Shown here: positions 29,964 through 38,215 of the stretch, one piece after another | Layout: every line of letters starts with the position of its first letter | How positions within the stretch are numbered: position 1 is the first letter of the stretch | IMG/VR virus record: IMGVR_UViG_3300048017_000010 | Location: 1 to 48,431 of that record | DNA length: 48,431 bases | Direction: 5' to 3' (one strand) | Source: a virus | The notes under the pieces: generated by a model | What the model saw: the letters and a program-made list of their open reading frames with translations, nothing else | What the model was told of the DNA's origin: nothing | The model's database searches: none | Made by a program: the position numbers and the translations under genes

Positions 29964-30610
29964 TGAACTGCCGTCCTAACTTGACCATTGCGAAACGCAT
30001 CGCCTCGCTGTTTTCCGTCACCAAGGTTCTTGAGCAAAGCAATTGAGGACAGGTAACGCTCGGAGTACAGCTTAACCATGTCTGGTTCGCCCTTCATGTA
30101 GGTAATGGCCTCAACCATTGTGCCGTTCAAAAGAGCGGAGTCAAAGTGCTCTCCAAGCCAAGTCTCGCCAGCAGTCACGATTGATTCTGGGTACGCAAAG
30201 TATTCCAGCTCCACGTCGTAATCACCGTTTGGCGTTGGCCCAACAATGAACGTCAACTGCGATGGATCGCCAGCAGTTGGTCCGTAGATGGCGTAGTGCT
30301 TTGGAAGACCGGTGGTCGCAGGATTCGGGTACGCCTGACGGATGAAGTTCACATCCTTGTCCAAGAGGTACTCGTAGTCGCCGTTATCTTTGACGACCGC
30401 CAGACTGAACACCGACAACAAATCAACCGGCACATCAAAAAACCTGTCACCAACAGTGATTGGGACTGTTGCGTTCTTGCGCAGGTTTGCAAGCTGGACA
30501 GTGTTGTATATGCGCTGTTCTGCTTGCCTCGTCATGGTCGCCATGACATCATCAGGGAATACGTTCTCTGAATAGGCGGAGACAGCCGCAACAAGTTCGG
30601 TGTACGTCAT
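29960..30610 (-). CDS. Tail adaptor protein (T7 gp11-like region), 216 aa
   Basis: Start chosen at ATG 30610 after GAGGTTGAC; the frame is open to 30730 but upstream codons overlap another gene. It begins T-Y-T-E-L-V-A-A-V-S-A-Y and has A-E-Q-R-I-Y-N-T-V-Q-L-A-N-L-R-K-N, then P-V-D-L-L-S-V-F-S-L-A-V, the hallmark of the phage adaptor family linking portal and nozzle in short-tailed phages. The nozzle gene lies further down the same operon. Confidence 0.78.
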   Translation of the reverse strand: MTYTELVAAVSAYSENVFPDDVMATMTRQAEQRIYNTVQLANLRKNATVPITVGDRFFDVPVDLLSVFSLAVVKDNGDYEYLLDKDVNFIRQAYPNPATTGLPKHYAIYGPTAGDPSQLTFIVGPTPNGDYDVELEYFAYPESIVTAGETWLGEHFDSALLNGTMVEAITYMKGEPDMVKLYSERYLSSIALLKNLGDGKQRGDAFRNGQVRTAVQ

Positions 30611-30617
30611 GTCAACC

Positions 30618-30884
30618 TCAGGCCATTGGGCCTCTTGCGTACAGGCCCTTTGTGGCCGCGCCAGTGCCGCGCACCTTGATGCCGCTAGTCTTTGTTGGGT
30701 AGCCATCAGGCTTGCTGCTGACGTTGCCAACAGTCATGCAGGCCGCATCAAGACTGCTCATGTTTGGTTCTTTGCCGGGGTTGGATTGAGCCTTTACAGC
30801 CTTGCCAGACATGGTATGTGGTTTGGCATAAACGCTGGCAGAGCCAACTTCTTTGCCCATCATCTTCTTGCTGAATGTAGCCAT
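30618..30884 (-). CDS. Small basic Gly/Lys-rich protein, 88 aa
   Basis: GAGG before ATG 30884. Low-complexity, rich in Lys, Gly, Ser and Thr, with G-Y-P-T-K-T-S-G-I-K-V-R-G-T-G-A-A-T-K-G near the end. No fold recognised. One of several small basic proteins scattered through this part of the operon; a role in DNA packing or as virion minor protein is a guess. Confidence 0.6.
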   Translation of the reverse strand: MATFSKKMMGKEVGSASVYAKPHTMSGKAVKAQSNPGKEPNMSSLDAACMTVGNVSSKPDGYPTKTSGIKVRGTGAATKGLYARGPMA

Positions 30885-30886
30885 GA

Positions 30887-31081
30887 TTAGCCTCGCTTCT
30901 GTGCTGCAACTTTTGCCATGCCGCGACCCATTGTCTTCATGTCAATGTTGCGCTTGCCGCCGCCGCTTTTGCCGGGTTTGCCGCCCATCATCTCTTTGAC
31001 CATGGGGCCGCTGTCGCCAAGGTTTTTACCCTTGGTCTTGCCCTGTTTGGCGATGCCGTCTGCTGATTTTGTGAATGCCAT
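30887..31081 (-). CDS. Small basic protein with ADGIA-KGK motif, 64 aa
   Basis: ATG 31081 follows AAGGAAATTAAC. The N-terminus S-A-D-G-I-A-K-Q-G-K-T-K-G-K is the same motif that ends two other small proteins at 33260 and 33521. The rest is Gly/Lys/Met-rich. Function unknown. Confidence 0.6.
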   Translation of the reverse strand: MAFTKSADGIAKQGKTKGKNLGDSGPMVKEMMGGKPGKSGGGKRNIDMKTMGRGMAKVAAQKRG

Positions 31082-31092
31082 GTTAATTTCCT

Positions 31093-31476
31093 TCAAGTTA
31101 CGCTGACTGTACCAACAAATGTCGTTGCTGCCAAGTAGTTGGGGGTAAGGGCGTCGTCAAACAAACGGGAGCCGCCTACGGGATTCCAGTTCCATTGGAT
31201 GTCTCGTGAGCCACCAGACAAGTTGCCATTGGCGTTTAAGCCAGAGGTCACGTACGTGGTGTCACGCCGTGGATTACGCAGAGCCTGGGGGTCATCAATC
31301 GGGAACGTGCCAAGCATCAACTGAGGTTGATCTGGGTCCCAGCACTCAGGGCACACCAGCAACTCGTACTTGCGCTGCTTGATGATTTCAGTGCGCAATT
31401 GCTTGAGCTTGAACTGCTGCCCACACCTATCGCACGATGCGATGGCTATGCGGCCTGATGCAAAACGGTTTGGCAT
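31093..31476 (-). CDS. Zinc-ribbon structural protein, 127 aa
   Basis: C15-D-R-C18 and C-P-E-C around residue 42-45 form a C-x2-C/C-x2-C zinc ribbon. The rest is polar, with N-P-R-R-D-T-T-Y and a strand-rich end. It is joined to the adaptor-type gene upstream by a TAATG overlap. I associate this arrangement with conserved podovirus operons, but no specific role is known. Confidence 0.65.
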   Translation of the reverse strand: MPNRFASGRIAIASCDRCGQQFKLKQLRTEIIKQRKYELLVCPECWDPDQPQLMLGTFPIDDPQALRNPRRDTTYVTSGLNANGNLSGGSRDIQWNWNPVGGSRLFDDALTPNYLAATTFVGTVSVT

Positions 31477-32411
31477 TAGTAGCCCCCGCCGCTTCCAATA
31501 AACATAGCTCTTGGTACAAAACGTACCGCCGCCTTCTCTCTGTCTTCGCCAGCAGCAGTCTCAAAGGCTTCGTCGTACATCTGTTTGAGCATCTGAATGC
31601 GTGGCATCAATTCTGGAACTTTAACTGCAATGTGATATGCCAAGCCAGCCACCACACAAGGCAAAAACCTAAAGTTCATGTCGGCAGTTTCAACGCCGTT
31701 GCCTGCGTCTTGAACTCGGCGCAGTCTCCAATACACAAACTGGTAGGGCGTACTATTGTCTGGAGTCGGCCATACGGTTACGGCTGGTAGTTGCGGTACA
31801 AATACAGCGGTGCCATTTGAATGTGTTGCTGCTGTAGTGTTGTTTTGCGCACGGAACACGCCGCCCAGAACATTTCCAGTAACGTATGTGTAGTAAATGT
31901 CTTCCGTATCCAGCCGGATAAAACCAGAGCCAGCAAGACCAACTACAGAGCTAAGCGTGATGCTTGTGTCGGTTGCGCTAATCCCGCCGACCAACGTAGC
32001 CGATGTTGGATTGGTCTCGCCAGACATGCGCTGAATCCAAACCTGAATTGGCCTAGCCTGCTGAAGCTTGTTGGGAATCGTTGCATACGTTGAAACGCTG
32101 ATCCGGCTAATAGTCAAGTCAGCCTGAGTTGACGTAGTGTTTGAGCCAGTGCGAATAACGTGCTCAAGCAGATCAATCGTATCCTTCGGCAAAGCGTATG
32201 TGGACAGCCCAGGAGTCAAGTTAATGACCCCCTGCTCCATCGTCCACATGTTAATGCCCTTGTTTTGCCACTCAATGGTCAACAAGTTCATTGAGCGTCG
32301 AGCTGTACGCAAATCATATCCTGAGCGCATTTCGCGACCCGCCCGCTCCCACGATTCTTCAGCGATTTCCGTGAAGTCCATATTGAAGAGGGTGGAGCCG
32401 GTGGTGGTCAT
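31476..32411 (-). CDS. Head-tail adaptor-like protein, 311 aa
   Basis: The N-terminal region (I-A-E-E-S-W-E-R-A-G, R-T-A-R-R-S-M-N-L-L, W-T-M-E-Q-G, Y-A-L-P-K-D-T-I-D-L-L) matches P22 gp4/T7 gp11-type tail accessory proteins. A beta insertion (about 130-205: S-A-T-D-T-S-I-T-L-S-S) is followed by W-P-T-P-D and R-F-L-P-C-V-V-A-G-L-A-Y-H-I-A-V-K-V-P. It probably forms a ring beneath the portal. Confidence 0.75.
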   Translation of the reverse strand: MTTTGSTLFNMDFTEIAEESWERAGREMRSGYDLRTARRSMNLLTIEWQNKGINMWTMEQGVINLTPGLSTYALPKDTIDLLEHVIRTGSNTTSTQADLTISRISVSTYATIPNKLQQARPIQVWIQRMSGETNPTSATLVGGISATDTSITLSSVVGLAGSGFIRLDTEDIYYTYVTGNVLGGVFRAQNNTTAATHSNGTAVFVPQLPAVTVWPTPDNSTPYQFVYWRLRRVQDAGNGVETADMNFRFLPCVVAGLAYHIAVKVPELMPRIQMLKQMYDEAFETAAGEDREKAAVRFVPRAMFIGSGGGY

Positions 32412-32414
32412 AAT

Positions 32415-32597
32415 TTACTTCTTTGCTGTCTTGGCTGATTGGCGGAATGCCTGCGCCGTAGGAGCGCCAGCAGTACCGGGCTTACGCATTTTCTCACCAG
32501 AACCAGCAGCTATGCGCTTTTTCTTGGCGTGAATTGCATCATAAAGCCCGGTGCTTTTTTTTGCTTTTGGAGTTGCAGCAGTGGAAGAATTTTTCAT
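32415..32597 (-). CDS. Small basic conserved phage protein, 60 aa
   Basis: ATGA overlap with the stop of the HNH gene. Contains T-G-L-Y-D-A-I-H-A-K-K-K-R-I-A-A-G-S-G-E-K-M-R-K-P-G, a phrase I recognise from widespread small phage proteins, and ends in a basic helix. Probably DNA or virion associated; role unknown. Confidence 0.68.
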   Translation of the reverse strand: MKNSSTAATPKAKKSTGLYDAIHAKKKRIAAGSGEKMRKPGTAGAPTAQAFRQSAKTAKK

Positions 32598-33091
32598 TTA
32601 TAAGCTCCAACTGATAACTTCAATTCGTCATTGCCAAGAAATTTAGCAACATCTTTACACAACTCATAAAAATCGTCAAAACCAAAATCAGACTTCATCC
32701 GGTTGATAGCTTGGCAAACAAGGATTGTGTTTTCTGGGGTGTAGCCTTGCATGCTGTCAATTCTCTCAATAGACACCGTGTGTAATTTTCCAGCCTCAAG
32801 CGTCATGCCCCGACCGCTGTATGCGCAAATTCCTGACTGAGATTTCCAAAAATTTACAATGTCTGAAATTTCCAACGCAAAAGTTTGCTGCCGCTTGGCC
32901 GCACTTCTTTTTGCGTTTTGTAGGAAGATTTTTGCACGACCTTCTATGGTTGAGTTTTGTTTTGCGCGAGAGCGTTTATTTGCCTTGGTGCAGCAATCTT
33001 TGCACCAACTGTGATATCCGTCAGATGTTAATCCGTGCTTAAAAAACAAAGCATACGGCTTGCTTTCTTTGCAGCAAAAACATGTCTTCAT
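32594..33091 (-). CDS. HNH endonuclease with N-terminal zinc site, 165 aa
   Basis: Zinc ligands C4/C7 and C30/C33 open the protein, followed by a basic helix (R-S-R-A-K). The HNH core runs from C89-A-Y-S-G through V-S-I-E-R110-I-D112, P-E-N121-T-I-L-V-C, and A-I-N130-R-M-K. This subtype differs from the two other HNH enzymes here. ATGA overlaps on both sides tie it into the operon of small basic genes, as expected for a well-adapted free-standing homing endonuclease. Confidence 0.82.
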   Translation of the reverse strand: MKTCFCCKESKPYALFFKHGLTSDGYHSWCKDCCTKANKRSRAKQNSTIEGRAKIFLQNAKRSAAKRQQTFALEISDIVNFWKSQSGICAYSGRGMTLEAGKLHTVSIERIDSMQGYTPENTILVCQAINRMKSDFGFDDFYELCKDVAKFLGNDELKLSVGAYK

Positions 33092-33258
33092 GACTTTGCC
33101 TTTAACTTTGGCTTTGTTGGCTTTTGTTTTTTGGCGTACAAGCCCACCTGCCCACCCTCAGCGTACTGGGTAAAGTCGGTGTCATCCCGGCGAGCTTTAC
33201 GCTTACCTGATGGCATCTTCGATGGGGATATGGCCCCCATGCCTCTTGATGCTCGCAT
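33088..33258 (-). CDS. Small basic protein, 56 aa
   Basis: ATG 33258 lies one base after the previous stop (TGATATG), suggesting translational restart. The product is Lys/Arg-rich with E-G-G-Q-V-G-L-Y-A-K-K-Q-K-P-T-K-P-K-L-K-A. It belongs to the cluster of basic low-complexity proteins. Function unknown. Confidence 0.5.
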   Translation of the reverse strand: MRASRGMGAISPSKMPSGKRKARRDDTDFTQYAEGGQVGLYAKKQKPTKPKLKAKS

Positions 33259-33259
33259 A

Positions 33260-33517
33260 TCAGACCATCTTGCCTTTGGTGTGGCCGCGCTTTGCAATGC
33301 CGTCAGCACGCTTTGACGCAGACACCGAGCCGCCAGACTTCATGCCGCCAAAACCCATCTTGCCAGATGGGGCCGGAGCGGAACCCGTTCCAATCTGAGG
33401 AGGGGGGAGTGGGCGAACATTGCCCGGGCCTGCGTTTACTGCTGGCGGCAGAGGTCGAATCACCCGAGGTGGTGCAGCCATTTCTGGCTTTGGTCCTTTT
33501 GTTCTTTGCATTTTCAT
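33260..33517 (-). CDS. Small basic protein ending in ADGIAKRGHTKGK, 85 aa
   Basis: Pro/Gly-rich first half (P-P-R-V-I-R-P-L-P-P-A), then G-G-M-K-S-G-G-S-V-S-A-S-K and the C-terminal motif R-A-D-G-I-A-K-R-G-H-T-K-G-K. The motif is shared with neighbours at 33521, 33732 and 30887. Function unknown; repeated occurrence in one operon suggests a common partner. Confidence 0.6.
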   Translation of the reverse strand: MKMQRTKGPKPEMAAPPRVIRPLPPAVNAGPGNVRPLPPPQIGTGSAPAPSGKMGFGGMKSGGSVSASKRADGIAKRGHTKGKMV

Positions 33518-33520
33518 GAT

Positions 33521-33721
33521 TTACACCATCTTGCCTTTTGTGTGGCCCTTGCTGACGCAGCCGTCACCACGAGTCACGCTACCACCTTTGGCCTTCTTCA
33601 CCACCTTGGGCGCACTAGGAGTTTTGTCGGCTGCATCGTAGGCCTTGGTGGCTGCTGCTTGCGCCTTTTGATCTGCCAGCATTTCGCGTGCATCTTTTTC
33701 AGCTTGACTCATTGTTGCCAT
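33521..33721 (-). CDS. Small basic protein ending in GDGCVSKGHTKGK, 66 aa
   Basis: AAGGAGAAAAAC before ATG 33721. An Ala-rich helix (S-Q-A-E-K-D-A-R-E-M-L-A-D-Q-K-A-Q-A) precedes K-K-A-K-G-G-S-V-T-R-G-D-G-C-V-S-K-G-H-T-K-G-K-M-V. It shares its last 20 or so residues with the 33260 product, so the two are paralogous at the C-terminus. Function unknown. Confidence 0.65.
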   Translation of the reverse strand: MATMSQAEKDAREMLADQKAQAAATKAYDAADKTPSAPKVVKKAKGGSVTRGDGCVSKGHTKGKMV

Positions 33722-33731
33722 GTTTTTCTCC

Positions 33732-34049
33732 TTAACAAGTTTTGCCACCACGGGCCATCTTGACCATGGTGCCTTTGGTTTTACCTTTGACCTCAATGCC
33801 GCCGCCCTTGGCGTAGCCCTTAGCCATGCCGCCCGTCTTCAAGCCAGCGTGAGCTTTGGATGCAGGCATAGCAGCGTGCTTGCCTACAGCCTTCTTGATC
33901 ATGGCCTTATCCATCTTCATGTCATCATGTTTCATCTCGCCACCTTTTGCAAACTTGCGGCTCTTGTCCGCGTTGGAAAACTCTTTGCCCACAGACTGTG
34001 GGACGCCTGCCTTTTTTGCAAACTCAGGGCTGTGAGCCACGGCTTGCAT
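33732..34049 (-). CDS. Basic Lys/Gly-rich protein of the KGHTKGK cluster, 105 aa
   Basis: First third is helical (S-P-E-F-A-K-K-A-G-V-P, E-F-S-N-A-D-K-S-R-K-F), then Lys/Met/Gly-rich sequence with G-G-M-A-K-G-Y-A-K-G-G-G-I-E-V-K-G-K-T-K-G-T. The terminal motif is a diverged form of the neighbours' motif. Possibly a minor virion or DNA-binding protein. Confidence 0.62.
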   Translation of the reverse strand: MQAVAHSPEFAKKAGVPQSVGKEFSNADKSRKFAKGGEMKHDDMKMDKAMIKKAVGKHAAMPASKAHAGLKTGGMAKGYAKGGGIEVKGKTKGTMVKMARGGKTC

Positions 34050-34065
34050 AAAGCGACTTTACTTC

Positions 34066-34314
34066 TTACTGGTTGGAGGCATTTCCAGCACCCCTCAAGC
34101 CATCTATCTTGCGCTCAAGACGATCAAAACGATCAAGCAATTGATTCATGTCAGCACGGAATTCAGTGCGTGTAATATGGTCACGAGCCACCTCTTCCCG
34201 AGTCCTGTTAAGCAGAATGCTCAGGCGGTCTAGCTCGTCAAACTTGCCTTTAAGCAGGAAGCCCATAACAGCCACTATTGCGCTGAGCCCAGCGTTCCAC
34301 AACATCATTTCCAT
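34066..34314 (-). CDS. Membrane-anchored coiled-coil protein, holin candidate, 82 aa
   Basis: One hydrophobic N-terminal segment (about 4-21, L-W-N-A-G-L-S-A-I-V-A-V-M-G-F-L-L) followed by a long charged coiled coil (24-72). This resembles small phage membrane proteins sometimes annotated as holins or accessory lysis proteins. It lies far from the endolysin, so the lysis role is weakly supported. Confidence 0.6.
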   Translation of the reverse strand: MEMMLWNAGLSAIVAVMGFLLKGKFDELDRLSILLNRTREEVARDHITRTEFRADMNQLLDRFDRLERKIDGLRGAGNASNQ

Positions 34315-34315
34315 G

Positions 34316-34570
34316 TCAGCACTTCCATCTTTTTAAAGCTGCGGCCTTACGAGTAGGCTGACCCTTTTCGTCTTTCATTGGCCCTGGCATCCCGCTCATT
34401 CTTGAGCAAAACGAATCCTTGCGTGGGCCACCTTGGGGCTGTGGAGCCTTGAGGTTACTGCCCGTAGCCTTGTTTATTTTGGCACGGCCCTTGGCAGTAA
34501 GACCCGCCCCTTTAGAGACTGGCAGCTTCTCGCCACGACCAACCGAAAGGGATGGGGTTTTCTTAGCCAT
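34316..34570 (-). CDS. Basic conserved phage protein (DUF6321-like), 84 aa
   Basis: Contains S-V-G-R-G-E-K-L-P-V-S-K-G-A-G-L-T-A-K-G-R and F-C-S-R-M-S-G-M-P-G-P-M-K-D, ending R-K-A-A-A-L-K-R-W-K-C, phrases I associate with DUF6321-type phage proteins. Strongly basic, no catalytic motif. It overlaps the start side of the glycosyltransferase-like gene's end by 8 bases. Confidence 0.7.
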   Translation of the reverse strand: MAKKTPSLSVGRGEKLPVSKGAGLTAKGRAKINKATGSNLKAPQPQGGPRKDSFCSRMSGMPGPMKDEKGQPTRKAAALKRWKC

Positions 34571-35309
34571 TGACGACTTTCAATTTTGGGGTGCAGTGCT
34601 GCTCAATCAGCGGCATCAGCACAGACTCTTTAAAGCTGCGATGGTACTCCTGAGAGCCAACGTGCGGCAGGGTTATCTCTGGGTCAATGAAGACCGTAAA
34701 GCCGTCTGCTCGGGCTCGTTTGCAGAAGGTGTAGTCCTCGCCAATGTACTGACCGTTAGACAGCTCAAAGTCGAACAGCGCATACTCGTCACGGTTATAG
34801 AAGTCATTGAAGTACTTCCACTCTGGGTGCGCTGCAATCATATTCTCTAGTACATGCCGCTGGATCAGCATGAAGCCCGTAGCCACATTCTCAACGCGCA
34901 GCATGCCATTGGCGTCAAACTCCAAGGTGTTGTTCTTGTCGGTGTATATGTCCAAGAAGAACTTTCTGTCCTCCGCTCGGCGGGTGTACATGCCAGCCGT
35001 GATGTCCTTGCCAGTGCTCAATGCCAACAAGCGCAAAACTGACTCAGCATCCACCACCACATCAGCGTCAATGAACAGCATGTCTGTGCAGTCAGACTCA
35101 AGGAAGTTTGCCACCAAGACGTTGCGGGCCTTTGTGATCAAAGAGCAGCCAGATAAGTGAGACAGTTGCACTTGAACGCCAAACTTGGACGCCTTCACGA
35201 CCAGATCGGCCAGAGCGAACGAAGTCTTGATGTTCAGCTTGCCGTCATAGGCGGGGATCGCAATCATCAGCTTGCGACCGGCTACGTTCATGGCACGATT
35301 TTCAGACAT
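34563..35309 (-). CDS. GT-A-fold glycosyltransferase-like protein, 248 aa
   Basis: Start set at ATG 35309 behind GGAAGAA. A beta strand I-A-I-P-A-Y-D-G opens a nucleotide-sugar-type fold; L-F-I-D-A-D-V-V-V-D is a D-x-D-type metal motif; later G-E-D-Y-T-F-C-K-R-A-R-A-D-G matches the E-D-x-x-F catalytic-region pattern. It probably transfers a sugar to a virion or host surface molecule; substrate unknown. It overlaps the upstream gene by 8 bases. Confidence 0.72.
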   Translation of the reverse strand: MSENRAMNVAGRKLMIAIPAYDGKLNIKTSFALADLVVKASKFGVQVQLSHLSGCSLITKARNVLVANFLESDCTDMLFIDADVVVDAESVLRLLALSTGKDITAGMYTRRAEDRKFFLDIYTDKNNTLEFDANGMLRVENVATGFMLIQRHVLENMIAAHPEWKYFNDFYNRDEYALFDFELSNGQYIGEDYTFCKRARADGFTVFIDPEITLPHVGSQEYHRSFKESVLMPLIEQHCTPKLKVVNG

Positions 35310-35580
35310 TTTCTTCCAATGGCGCAGGCGGGAACACAAGCATCAAGCCAGCTTTTTGCAAGCCAACATCCAGCGATCCAAAATAGACCTTGCGCGGCCA
35401 TGTCACATCGTTGCAGATGGTGTCCAGTTCGTTGTCATCAAAGTACCCGTTTGTGAGGTAGTTGGTGATGGGAAGCTGACCATCTGGTGACGCAGGGGCG
35501 TTGAAGTAATCGGGGAAGTCGGCTTGTGCGGCTGCTTGGTCTGCGGCCAGCACGATGACGGTTGCGAGGGTCGAGTCCAT
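35302..35580 (-). CDS. Hypothetical structural-region protein, 92 aa
   Basis: Starts immediately after the stop of the adhesin gene at 35581. Helical start (T-L-A-T-V-I-V-L-A-A-D-Q-A-A-A-Q), then polar sequence with Y-F-N-A-P and C-N-D-V-T-W-P-R-K-V-Y-F. No family recognised. Confidence 0.6.
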   Translation of the reverse strand: MDSTLATVIVLAADQAAAQADFPDYFNAPASPDGQLPITNYLTNGYFDDNELDTICNDVTWPRKVYFGSLDVGLQKAGLMLVFPPAPLEENV

Positions 35581-37329
35581 TTAGTAAGCCTTGGTTTTTG
35601 AGTTGATGTACGTCTCACCAGCCGTGATCTGCGCTGCGGTGCTTGCTGCGCCTCGGGCGATTGAGCCGTAGTCGTGGCCGCCAAATAACACGATTGTTCC
35701 TGCTCTGGCGTAAAAATAGGCGGGGTAAGTGCCAAAGTTGCCTCCTCCCGGGAGGACGTTTGCAATGTTTGTTTGGTTCACAACTCCGTTAATGCGGGGT
35801 ATGACGCAAGCGGCGACAATTGCGCCAGCAAGATTAAATTCGGCTGCCACCACGTTGGTGATAGGCGCGGTGAATGTAGATGGGTTATATCCGCCTGTCC
35901 CGCCTGCACCTCGCGCACGAACACCGTAGTTATTACCACTTTCAGGCGCTGTAATGTAAAACGAACCGTTGTTTGACGCAGTAGTGGTACTTAATTCCAT
36001 CAATATTGCAGCCGTAGCATCACTCAACTTCCGCACCCCCTGCCACACCGTCATCTTGTCCGTAGCGGTGAAGTTGATCGAGTTGGTCACCATGAACTGA
36101 TTTGAGCCGTTGGGTTTGATGTAGACAGGAAAGCCTGTGCTGTCGTAGTCCGTGCTGGTGTTGACGCGCTGGTATGCGGGGAGGCCTACGCCTTGGTTTG
36201 TGGGTCGGAGGTCTGCGCCCCAGATGTAGATGCCTGATGTGCCGTTTGCCGTCCATGTAACATCAACAACACCAGACGAGTATGAGGGGCTTAGAATGTG
36301 CAGCGAAAACCTTTGGTTTGCTGCTGTTGTAAATACTGCGGATATTTTGAACCAACCCCCTCCCGCGCTAACTATGGAAGCACTGGAGCTACTGCCAGCG
36401 TCAATCACACTAACGCTGCTTAAATCAAAAGCAGCATACATTCCTGCGGTTCCGCCAGCATCTCTCAAAGCAACTTTCGTGTATCCATCGGCTTTAACGT
36501 AAATAAAATTTATGGCCGAAATACCAGAATCTAGGTTCCTATAAATTCTGAACTGGCCAAGTATAGCGGTTGGAATTAAACTTGTTCCATTGCCTGTACC
36601 AATTGGAGATTGAGTGGCATTTGTAGTAAGAGTCACATTTTGCTTAGTCCAAGCTGCATCATCAAACTGCTCAGTCTTGGTCAGCAAGTTCACCCGCGCA
36701 GATACCACAGGCCTGTTCGCGCTGGTGGACTGGAAGCGGTGGTTGCCTGTTACCTTTTTGACACCAAATGAAGATATTGAAACCGTTGTGGCCCGATCTG
36801 TATTTAAACCCAATTCATTGAATGATGCTGTCTGGTTTAGCCGAACTACATAAGTACCGGGGGCATCAAGCCACGGGCCGACAGAATTTGAACTAAATAG
36901 CTGGACACGAACTCTGCCTGTAATGGCAGTGATAGTTACGCTAATTTCAAAAAGCCCAAGTGGTTGGGCACCTAACCACGCACCATAGATAAGACCCACG
37001 GTTGCAGCCGCAGTTGTTCCAGTCAAAACCCCGCCAGACGCAACCAAAGGAACAGCAGACGTTGTAGACCACCCGGTTGTTGTTGTAAATGGACCCGGGT
37101 TCGTTACCTGTTCACTACCCAGCACCAACCCCTTGCTCAAATCCAACTGCAACCCCACAGGCTGCTCCATCGCTGTCACGGGCGTGGTGCCTGCGCTGTC
37201 TTGAAACAGGGTTGAGAAGTTGCTGGGGTCATACCACCAACCCTGCTCACCGTTAGCAAACAGGGAGGCAGGGGAGAATGGCGGCACCGCAAAGCTGCGG
37301 GGCATCCCAAAGCCGAAGCCGAATGCCAT
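35581..37329 (-). CDS. Large adhesin with carbohydrate-binding-like domains, 582 aa
   Basis: GAGGATAAGCT precedes ATG 37329. After a Phe/Gly/Pro-rich start comes W-W-Y-D-P-S-N-F-S-T-L-F-Q-D, then two beta-sandwich domains; the second includes N-L-L-T-K-T-E-Q-F-D-D-A-A-W-T-K, a phrase typical of carbohydrate-binding modules on phage fibres. A third concanavalin-like region follows (about 410-580). Probably a head fibre or receptor-binding decoration given its place among head genes. Confidence 0.68.
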   Translation of the reverse strand: MAFGFGFGMPRSFAVPPFSPASLFANGEQGWWYDPSNFSTLFQDSAGTTPVTAMEQPVGLQLDLSKGLVLGSEQVTNPGPFTTTTGWSTTSAVPLVASGGVLTGTTAAATVGLIYGAWLGAQPLGLFEISVTITAITGRVRVQLFSSNSVGPWLDAPGTYVVRLNQTASFNELGLNTDRATTVSISSFGVKKVTGNHRFQSTSANRPVVSARVNLLTKTEQFDDAAWTKQNVTLTTNATQSPIGTGNGTSLIPTAILGQFRIYRNLDSGISAINFIYVKADGYTKVALRDAGGTAGMYAAFDLSSVSVIDAGSSSSASIVSAGGGWFKISAVFTTAANQRFSLHILSPSYSSGVVDVTWTANGTSGIYIWGADLRPTNQGVGLPAYQRVNTSTDYDSTGFPVYIKPNGSNQFMVTNSINFTATDKMTVWQGVRKLSDATAAILMELSTTTASNNGSFYITAPESGNNYGVRARGAGGTGGYNPSTFTAPITNVVAAEFNLAGAIVAACVIPRINGVVNQTNIANVLPGGGNFGTYPAYFYARAGTIVLFGGHDYGSIARGAASTAAQITAGETYINSKTKAY

Positions 37330-37338
37330 AGCTTATCC

Positions 37339-37593
37339 TCAGTAAATTCTAGCCATGCTGGTGGCTGTAGTGTTCGTTGCGTACACCCGAATCACCTGAA
37401 CTGGAAGAATAAACCCAGCAGGAACAGAGGGAAACACAATGTCAGTACCCTGCGCCGTCAGAACACGCACGTTACCCGTATCTCCGATATACAGCACCGA
37501 GGGGTTAAACGTAGTCGTGTCACTGGTTGTGATCAGCGCCGCATCCCCAGGGAACATCGGGAACGTCGGACTGAAGTTTGTAAGCTTGCCCAT
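37339..37593 (-). CDS. Small strand-rich structural protein, 84 aa
   Basis: ATG 37593 follows AGGAGATTGATT. The product is beta-rich (A-L-I-T-T-S-D-T-T-T-F, V-L-Y-I-G-D-T-G-N-V-R-V) with a hydrophobic end, similar in character to head decoration or fibre-base proteins. No family assigned. Confidence 0.6.
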   Translation of the reverse strand: MGKLTNFSPTFPMFPGDAALITTSDTTTFNPSVLYIGDTGNVRVLTAQGTDIVFPSVPAGFILPVQVIRVYATNTTATSMARIY

Positions 37594-37636
37594 AATCAAT
37601 CTCCTATAAAACAGGGGCCGAAGCCCCCAAGATCAA

Positions 37637-38122
37637 TTAAGCCGAAGCTGGTGAAGCACTGCCATCGGAGTCGCGCACAGTGTACGTAACTTGAAGCGTC
37701 ACAGAGCCCGTGGTCAGCGTACCTGCTTTGGTGGCTGTGTAAGTGACAATCGCGTCTGTGCTGCCAACGTTGTTAAACAGCGATGTCACTGCGTCAGCAG
37801 CAGTTGCAGCAGTCATGTTAGCTGGAGCAGCAGGGCCGGTAACAGTGGTGGCCGCTGTAACGTCAGTGGCACCAATGCTCAACTTGACTGTTGTAGCCGC
37901 ACTGAACGTCGAGGTGACGTAAAACTTGTAGTACGTGACCATTGCGCCCGCTGGAATCACAAACGCAGTGCCCGTCAATGAGCCGTTGATTGAGCTAAAG
38001 CTTAGAGTCACTGTCTGAGTGACTTCAGTAGCGCCCATGTTGCGAATGGAGCCAGCAGTAGTGCCGGTAGTGTTTTTAACAGTGCCGAGCAGCCAAGGGC
38101 CGAGGTGACTTGCAAATCCCAT
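37637..38122 (-). CDS. Head-associated structural protein, 161 aa
   Basis: ATG 38122 follows AAGGAAATCATC; the frame is open 5 codons further. Begins G-F-A-S-H-L-G-P-W-L-L-G-T-V-K-N-T-T, a start I recognise from head or neck proteins of aquatic phages. The rest is Thr/Val/Ala-rich beta sequence. It directly follows the GIY-YIG gene position and was likely adjacent to the capsid gene before that insertion. Confidence 0.65.
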   Translation of the reverse strand: MGFASHLGPWLLGTVKNTTGTTAGSIRNMGATEVTQTVTLSFSSINGSLTGTAFVIPAGAMVTYYKFYVTSTFSAATTVKLSIGATDVTAATTVTGPAAPANMTAATAADAVTSLFNNVGSTDAIVTYTATKAGTLTTGSVTLQVTYTVRDSDGSASPASA

Positions 38123-38215
38123 GATGATTTCCTTCATGCAGTTATTGGCGTGTCAATCAGCATGATGCCTGCCGGGTCAGTTTGACACACCGAGAGTCCC
38201 GGTGGCGGCAATATA

